Below are positions 16,957 to 25,840 of a DNA stretch of 64,000 bases, piece after piece (the stretch's first letter is position 1; the number at the start of each line of letters is the position of its first letter). Source of the stretch: JBBTCX01 sp964494205. GTDB taxonomy: Bacteria > Planctomycetota > Phycisphaerae > UBA1845. Location: the NCBI GenBank assembly GCA_964494205.1, contig CAZBRD010000020.1:16022-80021 (forward strand), read 5' to 3'. A program made the translations under genes and the position numbers. The notes beneath the pieces were generated by a model. It had not been told where the DNA came from. It made no database searches and saw only the letters and a program-made list of their open reading frames with translations.

Positions 16957-17848
16957 TAATAGGCGTGGTCAATATGCCAAGTCGTTCAATCTCAAGTTCC
17001 ATGATGTCGCCCGGCTGCAACCAGCCGCCGACGTTCTCCGGGCCAAGTTCAAGGATGCAGCCTGTGCCCGCCGTTCCACTGCCAATGAGGTCGCCGCGAA
17101 ACAGCATCACGTCGCGCGACCCGCGCTCGAGGATCTGTGTGAAATCATAATGGATTGTTTTGAAATTGGAGCGTGAGGTCTCCTTCCCGTTGCGCCGACC
17201 AAGCATCATCAGATCATACTTGCCGGGACCGACCCGACGATCCGCGAGTTCATCCTTGGTGACAACCCATGGTCCTACCGAAGTGGCGAAGTCCTTTCCC
17301 TTGGCTGGACCCAACATGCATTTCATCTCTTCGCGCTGGAGATCTCGCGCCGACCAGTCATTCAGCACCGCGTAACCAAAAATCGCATCTTCAGCCGCCT
17401 GACCGCTGACGTCCTGCACGTCCTTGCCGATGACGCACGCGACCTCCAATTCGAAATCAAGCTCCTTGGTAGACTTTGGTTTCTTGATCGGTTCCAGATG
17501 ACCGCGCAACGAGGTGGGGTTTGAGAAATAAAAGATCGGCATCTCATACCACGTGGGAATCATCTCCTGCCCGCGCCGCGCGCGTGCAGCCTTCACGTGT
17601 TGCTCGAATGCGTAAAAATCTCGAAACGTCCGCGGATTGGGAACGGGCGAATGCCAGCGGGCGATCTTGTTCAGCGGGATCGCGGTTCCTTTTGTGTCCG
17701 ACGCGAACCGCAAGAGACCGTCCGCGCCATGAGCTTCCAGTGCATCTCGCAGACTCGGTGGACCGTCTAACGGCAGCACACCATCATCCCGCCCAACACA
17801 CAGCTTCGGCCCCTGTTCACCCTGCAATGTAACCACGCAAAAACGCAC
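16949..17848 (-). CDS. fumarylacetoacetate hydrolase family protein
   Basis: A 299-residue FAH-superfamily enzyme. The metal-binding acidic set is visible in DFELEVACVIG and in LNDWSARDLQ, and the fold ends with a GTGCILELG-type segment. Family members cleave or hydrolyse C-C bonds in acylpyruvates or decarboxylate oxaloacetate; the arrangement here is like fumarylacetoacetase-type enzymes of aromatic degradation, but the substrate is not fixed. The GTG at 17848 is preferred because AAGGA is about nine bases upstream and the upstream in-frame sequence is not conserved-looking. It is followed by an overlapping small unknown gene. Confidence 0.8.
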   Translation of the reverse strand: MRFCVVTLQGEQGPKLCVGRDDGVLPLDGPPSLRDALEAHGADGLLRFASDTKGTAIPLNKIARWHSPVPNPRTFRDFYAFEQHVKAARARRGQEMIPTWYEMPIFYFSNPTSLRGHLEPIKKPKSTKELDFELEVACVIGKDVQDVSGQAAEDAIFGYAVLNDWSARDLQREEMKCMLGPAKGKDFATSVGPWVVTKDELADRRVGPGKYDLMMLGRRNGKETSRSNFKTIHYDFTQILERGSRDVMLFRGDLIGSGTAGTGCILELGPENVGGWLQPGDIMELEIERLGILTTPIIE

Positions 17849-18134
17849 GCGATCCGTCCTTTCTTCTCTACGAAGTGATTCTAATGGTGGTGAGGTCTGT
17901 AGCAACCAGCGGGTGCGTGATAATTCGCGGCTTCCGAAAAACGCAGGTTGGGTGAGCAAACGCAGTTTTTCGAACGAATTTCACGGTTCCGAAAACCGGC
18001 TCGGCGTTGATCCGCGCGAGGCGGTCACTATAATCGACTATTCGATGAGGCCGCCCGTTCGGTTCCTCATTTCGTCACGCCAGGGATTGTGGAAGCCGCG
18101 ACGCAGCGTCGTGGGTAGGGGGGATATTCCAGAC

Positions 18135-20048
18135 ATGGTAAAGAGCCATTCGAGATCCTGTTCTAGACCGATCGGAACTGGTAAATGGGTATGTGGATTC
18201 GTCGCATCACTGATGTTGACAGTCCCTGTCGCCCTTGCACAGGTGGAAACAAATCTTAGCGATTTTCTTCTGGCCGGAACACAGCCAGACAAATCCAGCG
18301 GCCAGGATTTCGATTTCATTCTTCATTCGGGCAGTTGCCGAGTCTGTCACGAAATCTATGACCCCGTTGAGGTGCCGGTCTACACCCGCTGGCGCGGGAG
18401 CATGATGGCCAATTCCGCGCGCGATCCGCTTTTTCATGCGTGCCTGGCTATCGCAACACAGGACGCGGGCGACAGTGGCGACTTGTGCCTGCGTTGCCAC
18501 ACGCCGGGCGGGTGGCTGGGCGGTCGTTCATTCCCAACGGATGGGTCCGCGCTCCAAGAAGAGGATTACGATGGCGTGAATTGCAACTTTTGCCATCGCA
18601 TGGTCGATCCGGATTTCAAACCAGGAATCAGCCCGCAGCGAGACGAACCGATCCTTGCCGCATTGGAGAGCGCTGGTCTCCTGCCTTCATCACCGGGGAA
18701 CGGTTCCTACGTTGTCGATCCCGATGACGTCAGGCGCGGGCCGTTTTCCGACGTGCCTCTGAACCTGCATGGTGTAGACATCGTGGTCTCGCCATTCCAC
18801 ACCAAGAGCGAGTTTTGCGGCACCTGCCACGACGTCAGCAACCCAGCACTAACTCGCCAACCAAACGGCGACTACGTTCTCAATACGCTCGGCGAGCCGC
18901 ATCCCTCGCAGGAAAAGTACGATATGTTTCCGTTGGAACGAACGTACAGCGAATGGCTCAACAGCACGTACGCGACTGTTGGTGTGGACCATGGCGGTGT
19001 CTTTGGTGGCAACCACCCAACCGGCATTATGCAATCGTGCCAGGATTGCCACATGCCCGATACCGAGGCGTTTGGCTGTGCGTTCGACTTCGATCCATTC
19101 TTTATCCGTCCCAACATCCCGGCGCACGATTTCAACGGCGGCAACATGTGGGTTCAGGACATGCTGGCCAACATCTACGGCTGGGAATTGAATCTTGATT
19201 ACCTGCACGACAGCAAGGAACGCACGCAATACATGCTCGAAAACGCCTGCACGCTCGAGGTCTCACAGGCAGATTGCAACCTGAATGTTCGCATTGTGAA
19301 CGAGACGGGCCACAAGCTTCCGACCGGTTATCCGGAAGGCCGGCGCATGTGGATCAACGTCGTCTTTCGAGATGAAAACCTTGCAATTATCGCCGAGCGT
19401 GGAATGTACGATGTGGACACCGCGCATTTGACCACGCCCGACACGAAGGTATTCGAAGCCAAGCTCGGGCCAGACGAAGCGTTGGCCGCCGCCACGGGCC
19501 TGCCCGCTGCGCCGTCGTTCCACTTCGTGCTGAACAACAAGTGGTACAAAGACAATCGCATTCCGCCGCGCGGATTTACGAATGCAGCGTTCGAAGCAGC
19601 GCAGGCAGCGCCGGCCGCTGCCACGTATGTCGATGGACAGTATTGGGATGACACGCTGTTCCGCATCCCGCCGACCGCGACGACAGCCGAAGTTACCGTG
19701 CGTTATCAAACCGCCAGCAAAGAGTACATCACGTTTTTGCGCGATGAAAACGTCACCAACGATGCCGGCGATTTCCTGTACGCTCAATGGGAGGAAACCG
19801 GAAAGTCGCCGCCCGTGACCATGCGACAGATGACGTTCATGTTGAATCCCGCGCTCACCGCCGCATTTGCAGACGCTGATTGTGACGACGATATCGACCT
19901 GGATGACTACGCCCTAGTCGCCAACTGCACATCAGGCCCTGTTGCTCGTCTTTCGCTTGGATGCGAAGCCCTCGATAACGAAAACAACGGCCACACTGAT
20001 CTTCGCGACATTGCCGCCCTTTGTATCGCATTCACCGGGGGGGATTAA
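18135..20048 (+). CDS. pentahaem cytochrome c with calcium-loop tail
   Basis: An exported 637-residue protein with a Sec-type signal peptide ending near VALAQ (about residue 36). Five CxxCH haem-binding motifs lie between about residues 68 and 305 (CRVCH, CLRCH, CNFCH, CGTCH, CQDCH). After them comes a beta-rich region with the TGHKLPTGYPEGRR motif often seen in planctomycete and deltaproteobacterial multihaem proteins. The last 55 residues hold two acidic loops (DCDDDIDLDDY; DNENNGHTDLRD) like dockerin or EF-hand calcium loops. It likely moves electrons in the periplasm or outside the cell. The start at 18135 is chosen for the signal peptide. It converges with a nine-haem lipoprotein gene. 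Confidence 0.8.
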   Translation: MVKSHSRSCSRPIGTGKWVCGFVASLMLTVPVALAQVETNLSDFLLAGTQPDKSSGQDFDFILHSGSCRVCHEIYDPVEVPVYTRWRGSMMANSARDPLFHACLAIATQDAGDSGDLCLRCHTPGGWLGGRSFPTDGSALQEEDYDGVNCNFCHRMVDPDFKPGISPQRDEPILAALESAGLLPSSPGNGSYVVDPDDVRRGPFSDVPLNLHGVDIVVSPFHTKSEFCGTCHDVSNPALTRQPNGDYVLNTLGEPHPSQEKYDMFPLERTYSEWLNSTYATVGVDHGGVFGGNHPTGIMQSCQDCHMPDTEAFGCAFDFDPFFIRPNIPAHDFNGGNMWVQDMLANIYGWELNLDYLHDSKERTQYMLENACTLEVSQADCNLNVRIVNETGHKLPTGYPEGRRMWINVVFRDENLAIIAERGMYDVDTAHLTTPDTKVFEAKLGPDEALAAATGLPAAPSFHFVLNNKWYKDNRIPPRGFTNAAFEAAQAAPAAATYVDGQYWDDTLFRIPPTATTAEVTVRYQTASKEYITFLRDENVTNDAGDFLYAQWEETGKSPPVTMRQMTFMLNPALTAAFADADCDDDIDLDDYALVANCTSGPVARLSLGCEALDNENNGHTDLRDIAALCIAFTGGD

Positions 20049-20080
20049 TCAACTCTTGTGAAAGTGCACTCAGAAAACAA

Positions 20081-20112
20081 CGGGAGTTCGACGACATCTC
20101 ATCGAACTCCCG
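20081..20112 (-). terminator. terminator between convergent cytochrome genes
   Basis: A perfect 11-bp stem, CGGGAGTTCGA (20081-20091) with TCGAACTCCCG (20102-20112). On the minus strand it is followed by TTGTTTTCTG, so it mainly ends the nine-haem gene; it could act weakly in the other direction. Confidence 0.7.
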
Positions 20113-20141
20113 TACCCGCACCACAATTGCAAAAACCGCGC

Positions 20142-22763
20142 CTACCCTTCAGCTTCCTCTTGCGCGAGATCGTTCAACGCATCGATCGCCAGATCAATGA
20201 ACGTGAACACAAACGTCGGATTGTGCACACCGCGACTTCCGTCGTTCTGGCCAAGGTTCCAGTTCCAACCTGCTTTGACGAGGCGCGGGTCGGCAAAGTT
20301 GAGGATCTCGCCAATGTCCGTGCCCGAACCGTCAATGACTTTGATGTTGTTGACGCCTAACGGTCCGATCGTGGTTTCATCGGTAAATGTAAACGCAAGC
20401 GAAACGCGCCCGCTCCCTTCTCCCAGTTCAATGTCTTCAATCGCTGCGACATCCGTAATGGTCCCTTGATCACCAAGGCTGATCGTATTGCCATCGGAGA
20501 TCACCCGCGTGATCAAGCTGAGGTAAGCATTTTCTACCAATAGCTTCAGTTGCGCCGAGCTTGCCTCGTATGCCGACTGCACCCCCTGCGAATTGAATGC
20601 CTCGCCGTGGCACTTCACGCAGATGTCCGGACTCGCATAGAAGGTGTGGTTCGTGCCGCCTTTCTGATAGGCGAGAAGATCCGGCGGTTCGGTTCGGTTC
20701 ATATGGCAGTTAACGCAGGTGTCCTCGACCAAAGAGTGCGCCCCTCGCACACCGACCGCCGCGAAGTATGCGTTCTCGCCAACGAGAACATCCGTCTGCG
20801 CCGAACCATGCGGCGAGCGACTGGCGTCGGGCGTCTGATAGTGCATGTCGAAATTGTCGTCATTGCGCAAACCTCGTCGCGTGTTGTGGCAGGTCATGCA
20901 GATCGCACCCTTGCCCGCGCCAAATACCTGGAATCCCGCGATGAGCGGCGGTGTGTCTCCGCTGATACGAACGGTCGCATCAGTGTCGACGCCCGTGGTC
21001 GAACCATTGCTGTGTGGATCATGGCAAGTCACACAGGTCTGCGGATGTGACTCGTCAGCCGTCCATGTAACTTCTACATTCGCCAGCGGGTCTGTGTTGG
21101 GATCATCATCCAGCAAAATCGGTAGCCACGCGAGGAAGCCGTTGGCCGTGTGACAACGTGCACAACTACCGTCGGTGCCCTCGTCTGTCGCCAGCTCGTA
21201 GTTGGCGTGCGCACTTAGCTGCCATTGCTGGAATCGTGCATGCCGCAACGGCTCACCGTGGCAGACCGCGCACGAGTCCGACGCGAGAGTAACTCGTGAC
21301 CAGCCTGTCGTGTGCGCGGTGCTGTCCTGCGGTCCGTGGCAACTTTCGCATTGCACATTCGCGAGATGGGCCGTTTGCGGGAAATCGTTGATGACTGTGG
21401 TCCAGTTATCTCCTGGATTGTTCAGCAGCCCCGCTGCCAGGAAGTCCTCGAAGTCATCCGCGTCATCGAATCCGCCGTTGTTCACGTCGCGGTCATAGCC
21501 CACGCTGTGACAGCTGAAGCAGTCTTCGCCGTAATGCGTGCTCGTGTTGATGTTGTCTTTGAAGATCGCTGCATGTCCGGTCTGGCGCCATGGCGTGAAG
21601 TTGTCCGGCGCGATGTTCCCGTTGTGGCAGACCGTGCAGTCGGCCGCGAGCGGTAAGCCCTCACTGTCTTGTCCTGTGATGACTCCTTGCCACGGGCCGG
21701 CATAAATCTCGATGACGACATTCTCGTTGCCCGGTGCGCGTGTCGTATCAATAATGACGACAGTGTATTTCCCCGAGACATCGGGAATGAAATAAGGATC
21801 CTGCGAAGTTGGCTCGACGAGTCGGGCCGTCGACCCCGGTGGACCGGCCAGCGCCCAACCATACTGTCCAACCACTACGTCTGTTTCGTCATTTCGTCCG
21901 TCGCCATCCTCATCGATATGATCTCGTCCATGTAGAAGCACCGGCACGCCCAGAGGCACGTTTCGGATGCCGCCTGCGGCTTTCCACGGCAGGGCTGTGT
22001 GAATTTCCGCATCCTTCGTGTAGGTGCCGCTGGAGGTCACAACCGTCGCGGTCATGGCCACCGCCGCCGCCTTCTCAAGCGCAAACGGATTCAATCCAAC
22101 TACGTGGAAGCGATTGGGCAATCCTCCCGGAAACTCACCTTCTGGCAGCGGTACGTTTGGTGGCAATTCGTTGGCAGTAATCGGCGGCTCGCGCAGGACA
22201 TGAATGAGCTGACTCTTAAACAAAGTTTCGGCGGGTAGAGTAATCGTCGCTTCGGCAGATTGTCCACCACTTACCGTAACCGAAGCGCCTTCTTTTTGCG
22301 ACCACGTGGTGCTTTGGACTGTAGAACCATCGAGCGGCGTTGTCGCCAGGGTCAGCGCCACCTGCGCACCCGGTGCAGCATCACCCTCTACCGAGATTTC
22401 AAGAGCGACGGGCGCGCTCGGAATCAAAGCGATTTCCACGGGAAAAACCTCGCTCGCTGTCACGCTCGCGGGAAGCATCTGCGATTCGAAGTGGTTCGCC
22501 GCAATCGTCAACGAATAGACTCCCAGAGGCAACTGGGCTGAAAACTCGCCGGAAGAATCACTCGTGATGGTCACTCCGCTCACTTCCGGAACCAGCGTAA
22601 CGGTTGCTCCGGCGATCGGTGCTTCCGTCAGGCTGTTAGTGACCGTGCCGGCGATTGTCCCTCGCGTTGAATTGTTGCTTGGCGGTGAACTGGTGCAGCC
22701 TGCAACGAACAGCCCCAACCCAAGTCCGACCCAAACAATGAAGTGACTTCTGCTTGCATTCAT
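20142..22763 (-). CDS. nonahaem cytochrome c lipoprotein
   Basis: An 873-residue exported lipoprotein; the signal peptide ends in a lipobox GLFVAGC near residue 23. A carboxypeptidase-regulatory-like beta domain (about 30-110) and a further Ig-like stretch precede nine CxxCH motifs between about residues 375 and 720 (for example CTVCH, CFSCH, CESCH, CMTCH, CVKCH). The end contains GVHNPTFVFTF, a feature of large periplasmic multihaem cytochromes. It probably sits on an outer membrane or periplasmic face as an electron conduit. The ATG at 22763 has AAAAGGAG nine bases upstream. It faces the five-haem gene; one terminator separates them. Confidence 0.85.
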   Translation of the reverse strand: MNASRSHFIVWVGLGLGLFVAGCTSSPPSNNSTRGTIAGTVTNSLTEAPIAGATVTLVPEVSGVTITSDSSGEFSAQLPLGVYSLTIAANHFESQMLPASVTASEVFPVEIALIPSAPVALEISVEGDAAPGAQVALTLATTPLDGSTVQSTTWSQKEGASVTVSGGQSAEATITLPAETLFKSQLIHVLREPPITANELPPNVPLPEGEFPGGLPNRFHVVGLNPFALEKAAAVAMTATVVTSSGTYTKDAEIHTALPWKAAGGIRNVPLGVPVLLHGRDHIDEDGDGRNDETDVVVGQYGWALAGPPGSTARLVEPTSQDPYFIPDVSGKYTVVIIDTTRAPGNENVVIEIYAGPWQGVITGQDSEGLPLAADCTVCHNGNIAPDNFTPWRQTGHAAIFKDNINTSTHYGEDCFSCHSVGYDRDVNNGGFDDADDFEDFLAAGLLNNPGDNWTTVINDFPQTAHLANVQCESCHGPQDSTAHTTGWSRVTLASDSCAVCHGEPLRHARFQQWQLSAHANYELATDEGTDGSCARCHTANGFLAWLPILLDDDPNTDPLANVEVTWTADESHPQTCVTCHDPHSNGSTTGVDTDATVRISGDTPPLIAGFQVFGAGKGAICMTCHNTRRGLRNDDNFDMHYQTPDASRSPHGSAQTDVLVGENAYFAAVGVRGAHSLVEDTCVNCHMNRTEPPDLLAYQKGGTNHTFYASPDICVKCHGEAFNSQGVQSAYEASSAQLKLLVENAYLSLITRVISDGNTISLGDQGTITDVAAIEDIELGEGSGRVSLAFTFTDETTIGPLGVNNIKVIDGSGTDIGEILNFADPRLVKAGWNWNLGQNDGSRGVHNPTFVFTFIDLAIDALNDLAQEEAEG

Positions 22764-23045
22764 GACAAAAACTCCTTTTGGCGGCAAAGTGCTCGGCCCG
22801 ACCAACACTGACTGAATTGATCCGCGCATGATACCCTGAACCTCCTTGGTCGCCAGCAATGCACCAAAGACGCAGTGCAATTGTCATGCCACGCCTAATC
22901 GTAAGGGATAGGCAGTGGGGTTAAAGCACGATTAAGTCAACCGGGTGAGGATCTTTACTCATGAAATGGCAAACACACCGCGGTGTTGCGCGACGTGAGA
23001 TCGGTTGAATGCTGAGGAGTGCTTCAGTTTTTTGAACTCAACGGA

Positions 23046-23309
23046 CTACTTTTCCTTTTCGAAGACCATCATGCGGGCCGTCTGGCCCACGAGATCGCTA
23101 TGAAATCTCCAGCCTTCGGTGGCCATCTTGTTGAGGTGCTCCTCGACTTCCTCGGAATATGACTTGTCCGTTCCGGTATGGTCCGGCCAGCTCGTGACCC
23201 GATAGCGAGCCGACGAACTTCCGCCGGGTGGCCGCTCGCGAGTTTGGGCCGCAACAAGCCCTACAATTCCAGTAATCACGAGACAAACGAAACCAATTCG
23301 CAAACGCAT
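23046..23309 (-). CDS. small exported DUF4177-like protein
   Basis: An 87-residue protein: an N-terminal signal or anchor helix (about 4-22), then a short domain whose LNKMATEGWRF ... MMVFEK pattern resembles DUF4177, a small alpha/beta module of unknown function. The ATG at 23309 is chosen because GGGAG lies about six bases before it and it begins the hydrophobic signal. No partner genes. Confidence 0.6.
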   Translation of the reverse strand: MRLRIGFVCLVITGIVGLVAAQTRERPPGGSSSARYRVTSWPDHTGTDKSYSEEVEEHLNKMATEGWRFHSDLVGQTARMMVFEKEK

Positions 23310-23419
23310 GGCATACTCCCATTGATGAAATTCACAGCGCGCAGGCCGACCACCGTGGCGCATTTCTAATTGTTACTCACCGGCAAGCCTTCGGATGCAA
23401 TACGATTTTGCTAACTTGT

Positions 23420-24730
23420 TTAAACGTGCTTCCCCTTGGGCGGAACCACAAGCACTTTGTCTACTCGTCGGCCGTCCATATCGACGACCTCAAATCGCAA
23501 CCCGTTCCACATGAACGAGTCAGCCATCGATGGAATCCGCCCGAGGTGTGTCACCATGAACCCACCGACCGTGTGATAGTAGCCTTCGTCCTCGCCCGGC
23601 AATTCATCAAGATGGAACATTCTTTTCAGATCCTCGATCGGAAGCGTTCCATCCAGCAGCCATGAGCCGTCCTTTCGACGCACGGCCGGATCTTCTACCC
23701 TCTCGCCGGTAGAAGGAATATCGCCGACAATAGACTCTAGTACGTCCGTGACCGTGACAAGCCCATCCACCGTACCGTATTCGTCGGTGACGATTGCGAT
23801 ATGCCGCCCGGTCTGCTTAAAAAACTCCAGAAGCTTAAGCGCCGACATGCTCGGCGGAACAAACAAAGGCGGCAGAAGTATTTCCGTCAGTTTCGGCGGC
23901 TCGCCCGACTGCATCCGCTGCAGCACGTCCTTTAGCGAGAGCATTCCCAGGATCGTTTGCAAGTCTTCTCGACAAACAGGGAAATAAGAATGCCGGCTCG
24001 TCGAAATAATCTTCCAGTTCTCTTCGAATGTAGCATCGGCGTCGATCCACACGATGTTGTTTCTCGGCGTCATCAAAGAGGCCACCCGCCGTTCATCGAG
24101 GTGGAATACACGCTCCAGCATTCGATGCTCGGTTTCCTCGACCGTGCCTGCTTTCTTGCCTTGATCGATGAGGATTTGGATTTCTTCCACCGTCACGGGC
24201 GACTCAGCGCCGGGTTGCACTCGCAGAATCATGAGGACCCATTTTGCGCACACTTCAAGAATGGCCAGGGCGGGACTCGCTAATTTGGACAACAGCAACA
24301 TGGGTTTCGCAATACGCGTTGCAATCTGTTCCGATCGCGCCAGCCCAAGTTGCTTCGGAACCAATTCGCCGAGAAGCAATGATAGAAAAGTCAGCACGAC
24401 AACCACGAACGTCAAAGCGATCGGTTCGCCATATCCGGTGAATACTGGAATCTTTTCGAGCGGAATGGCCAGCTTTTCTGCGATGGTCGCGCCGGAAAAC
24501 GCAGCTGCGATGATTCCAACCAGCGTGATACCGATCTGCACCGTCGAAAGGAAACGAACAGGCGATTCGACCAGTTTGAGCGCGACCGCTGCGTTGCTGT
24601 CACCTTCCTCTGCAAGCTGCTGCAACCTCGCTCGTCGTGTGGCGAACATGGCGATTTCCGACATCGCGAAAATGCCGTTGAGCAGCAGGAGTACGAATAT
24701 GATGCCGATTTCAAAGAATAGTTGCGCCAT
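23420..24730 (-). CDS. CNNM/CorC-type transmembrane protein with CBS pair
   Basis: A 436-residue protein with the layout of the hemolysin C/CorC/CNNM family: an N-terminal DUF21 membrane domain (about 1-150; several helices), two CBS domains (about 205-335) that should bind adenine nucleotides, and a C-terminal CorC_HlyC domain (about 345-430; signature DGSWLLDGTLP). Relatives mediate Mg2+ or Co2+ efflux or sodium-linked transport. Starts at an ATG with GGGAG upstream. It has no partner on its strand. Confidence 0.85.
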   Translation of the reverse strand: MAQLFFEIGIIFVLLLLNGIFAMSEIAMFATRRARLQQLAEEGDSNAAVALKLVESPVRFLSTVQIGITLVGIIAAAFSGATIAEKLAIPLEKIPVFTGYGEPIALTFVVVVLTFLSLLLGELVPKQLGLARSEQIATRIAKPMLLLSKLASPALAILEVCAKWVLMILRVQPGAESPVTVEEIQILIDQGKKAGTVEETEHRMLERVFHLDERRVASLMTPRNNIVWIDADATFEENWKIISTSRHSYFPVCREDLQTILGMLSLKDVLQRMQSGEPPKLTEILLPPLFVPPSMSALKLLEFFKQTGRHIAIVTDEYGTVDGLVTVTDVLESIVGDIPSTGERVEDPAVRRKDGSWLLDGTLPIEDLKRMFHLDELPGEDEGYYHTVGGFMVTHLGRIPSMADSFMWNGLRFEVVDMDGRRVDKVLVVPPKGKHV

Positions 24731-24888
24731 CGACTGCTCCCGTTCGAGGCTCGCCGGTTGTAGACACGATATGTCTCTTCTCGACCGGCCTCGCGGTTGT
24801 TATGGTAGCGTGTCGAATCAGGATTTCACCCGTTCCAGTGAATTGGTCATGAGTTCAGAATGTGTGGACAGTCAGGGAGGATGCCCAC

Positions 24889-25671
24889 GTGAGCGATGAA
24901 TCCGCATTCGTGCGCCATGAACCGCCCAAGAAAAGCCGCGTATGGGCGACGATCAAGGCATTGACTCGAACGCGAATCACAGCCGGACTTATCACCGTCC
25001 TGCCGGTCTACATCACCATTAAGGTCCTTCAATTCGTCTTTCGATTACTGCGCGATTCTTCGAACTGGGTCGTCTACGGTGTTCTCAAACGCGATTGGAC
25101 CATCGGCGACATGCACTGGGGCGGCTTCACCGACGCCGAGCTTCAGAATCCTGCGCTGCAATGGGGATTGGCCATCTTTTCCGTCTTTCTGACGGCCTTT
25201 ATTTTGTACGGCATCGGCGTCTTCACGGCCAACATCATCGGTCGAAGACTCATCATGTTGTTTGAAACATTTGTAGATACTGTGCCTCTGGCGCACACTG
25301 TTTATCATGCCTGCAAGAAAATCCTGGTGAGCCTGGCCGGCTCAACGACGACATCGTTTCAACGTGTTGCCTTGGTTCCCTACCCCTCACGCGAAACTCG
25401 CTCCATCGGCTTTATTACCTCAGCGCCGATCGATTCGGCCTCCGGTGACGACCTAGTTTCGGTTTTCGTCCCGACAACGCCTAACCCGACAGGCGGGTTT
25501 GTGTTTGTCACGCGGCGATCAGAGGTGATCGAACTCGATTGGAGTGTAGAAGACGCCTTGAAAGTCATCATCTCCTGCGGAATTCTGATGCCGAATCAGG
25601 TGCATTGGCCACAATCGAAACTGGATCCGACGCAATCGAAAACGCACGACACCAAGTCGATATTAGCATGA
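24889..25671 (+). CDS. DUF502 family membrane protein
   Basis: A 260-residue membrane protein with at least two hydrophobic segments (about 30-55 and 90-125) and the DUF502 signatures FETFVDTVPLAHTVYHACK, FQRVALVPYPS and FVPTTPNPTGG. Function unknown; family members are widespread in Gram-negative bacteria. The GTG at 24889 is chosen over the ATG at 24862 because GGGAGGA sits about nine bases before it. It opens a plus-strand run of transporter and repair genes but is 170 bp from the next one. Confidence 0.8.
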   Translation: MSDESAFVRHEPPKKSRVWATIKALTRTRITAGLITVLPVYITIKVLQFVFRLLRDSSNWVVYGVLKRDWTIGDMHWGGFTDAELQNPALQWGLAIFSVFLTAFILYGIGVFTANIIGRRLIMLFETFVDTVPLAHTVYHACKKILVSLAGSTTTSFQRVALVPYPSRETRSIGFITSAPIDSASGDDLVSVFVPTTPNPTGGFVFVTRRSEVIELDWSVEDALKVIISCGILMPNQVHWPQSKLDPTQSKTHDTKSILA

Positions 25672-25840
25672 GCTATGCAAAAACGGCTGCTGGTGCGGCT
25701 ATCTATAATGGCATTTCCCCAAACAAATCCGGTTGGCGGCTCCACGGTCAGCCGATAGATTAGCCTGTCTATCTTTGCGAGCTATTTCTGCCGGGTCGTC
25801 GCAGGGAGCTCGAAGTTTCACCCCTCATGGGAGTCGCTCG

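Noticed and set aside
20041..20142. A possible fusion or programmed readthrough between the two cytochrome genes
   Set aside because: They are convergent on opposite strands with a terminator between them.
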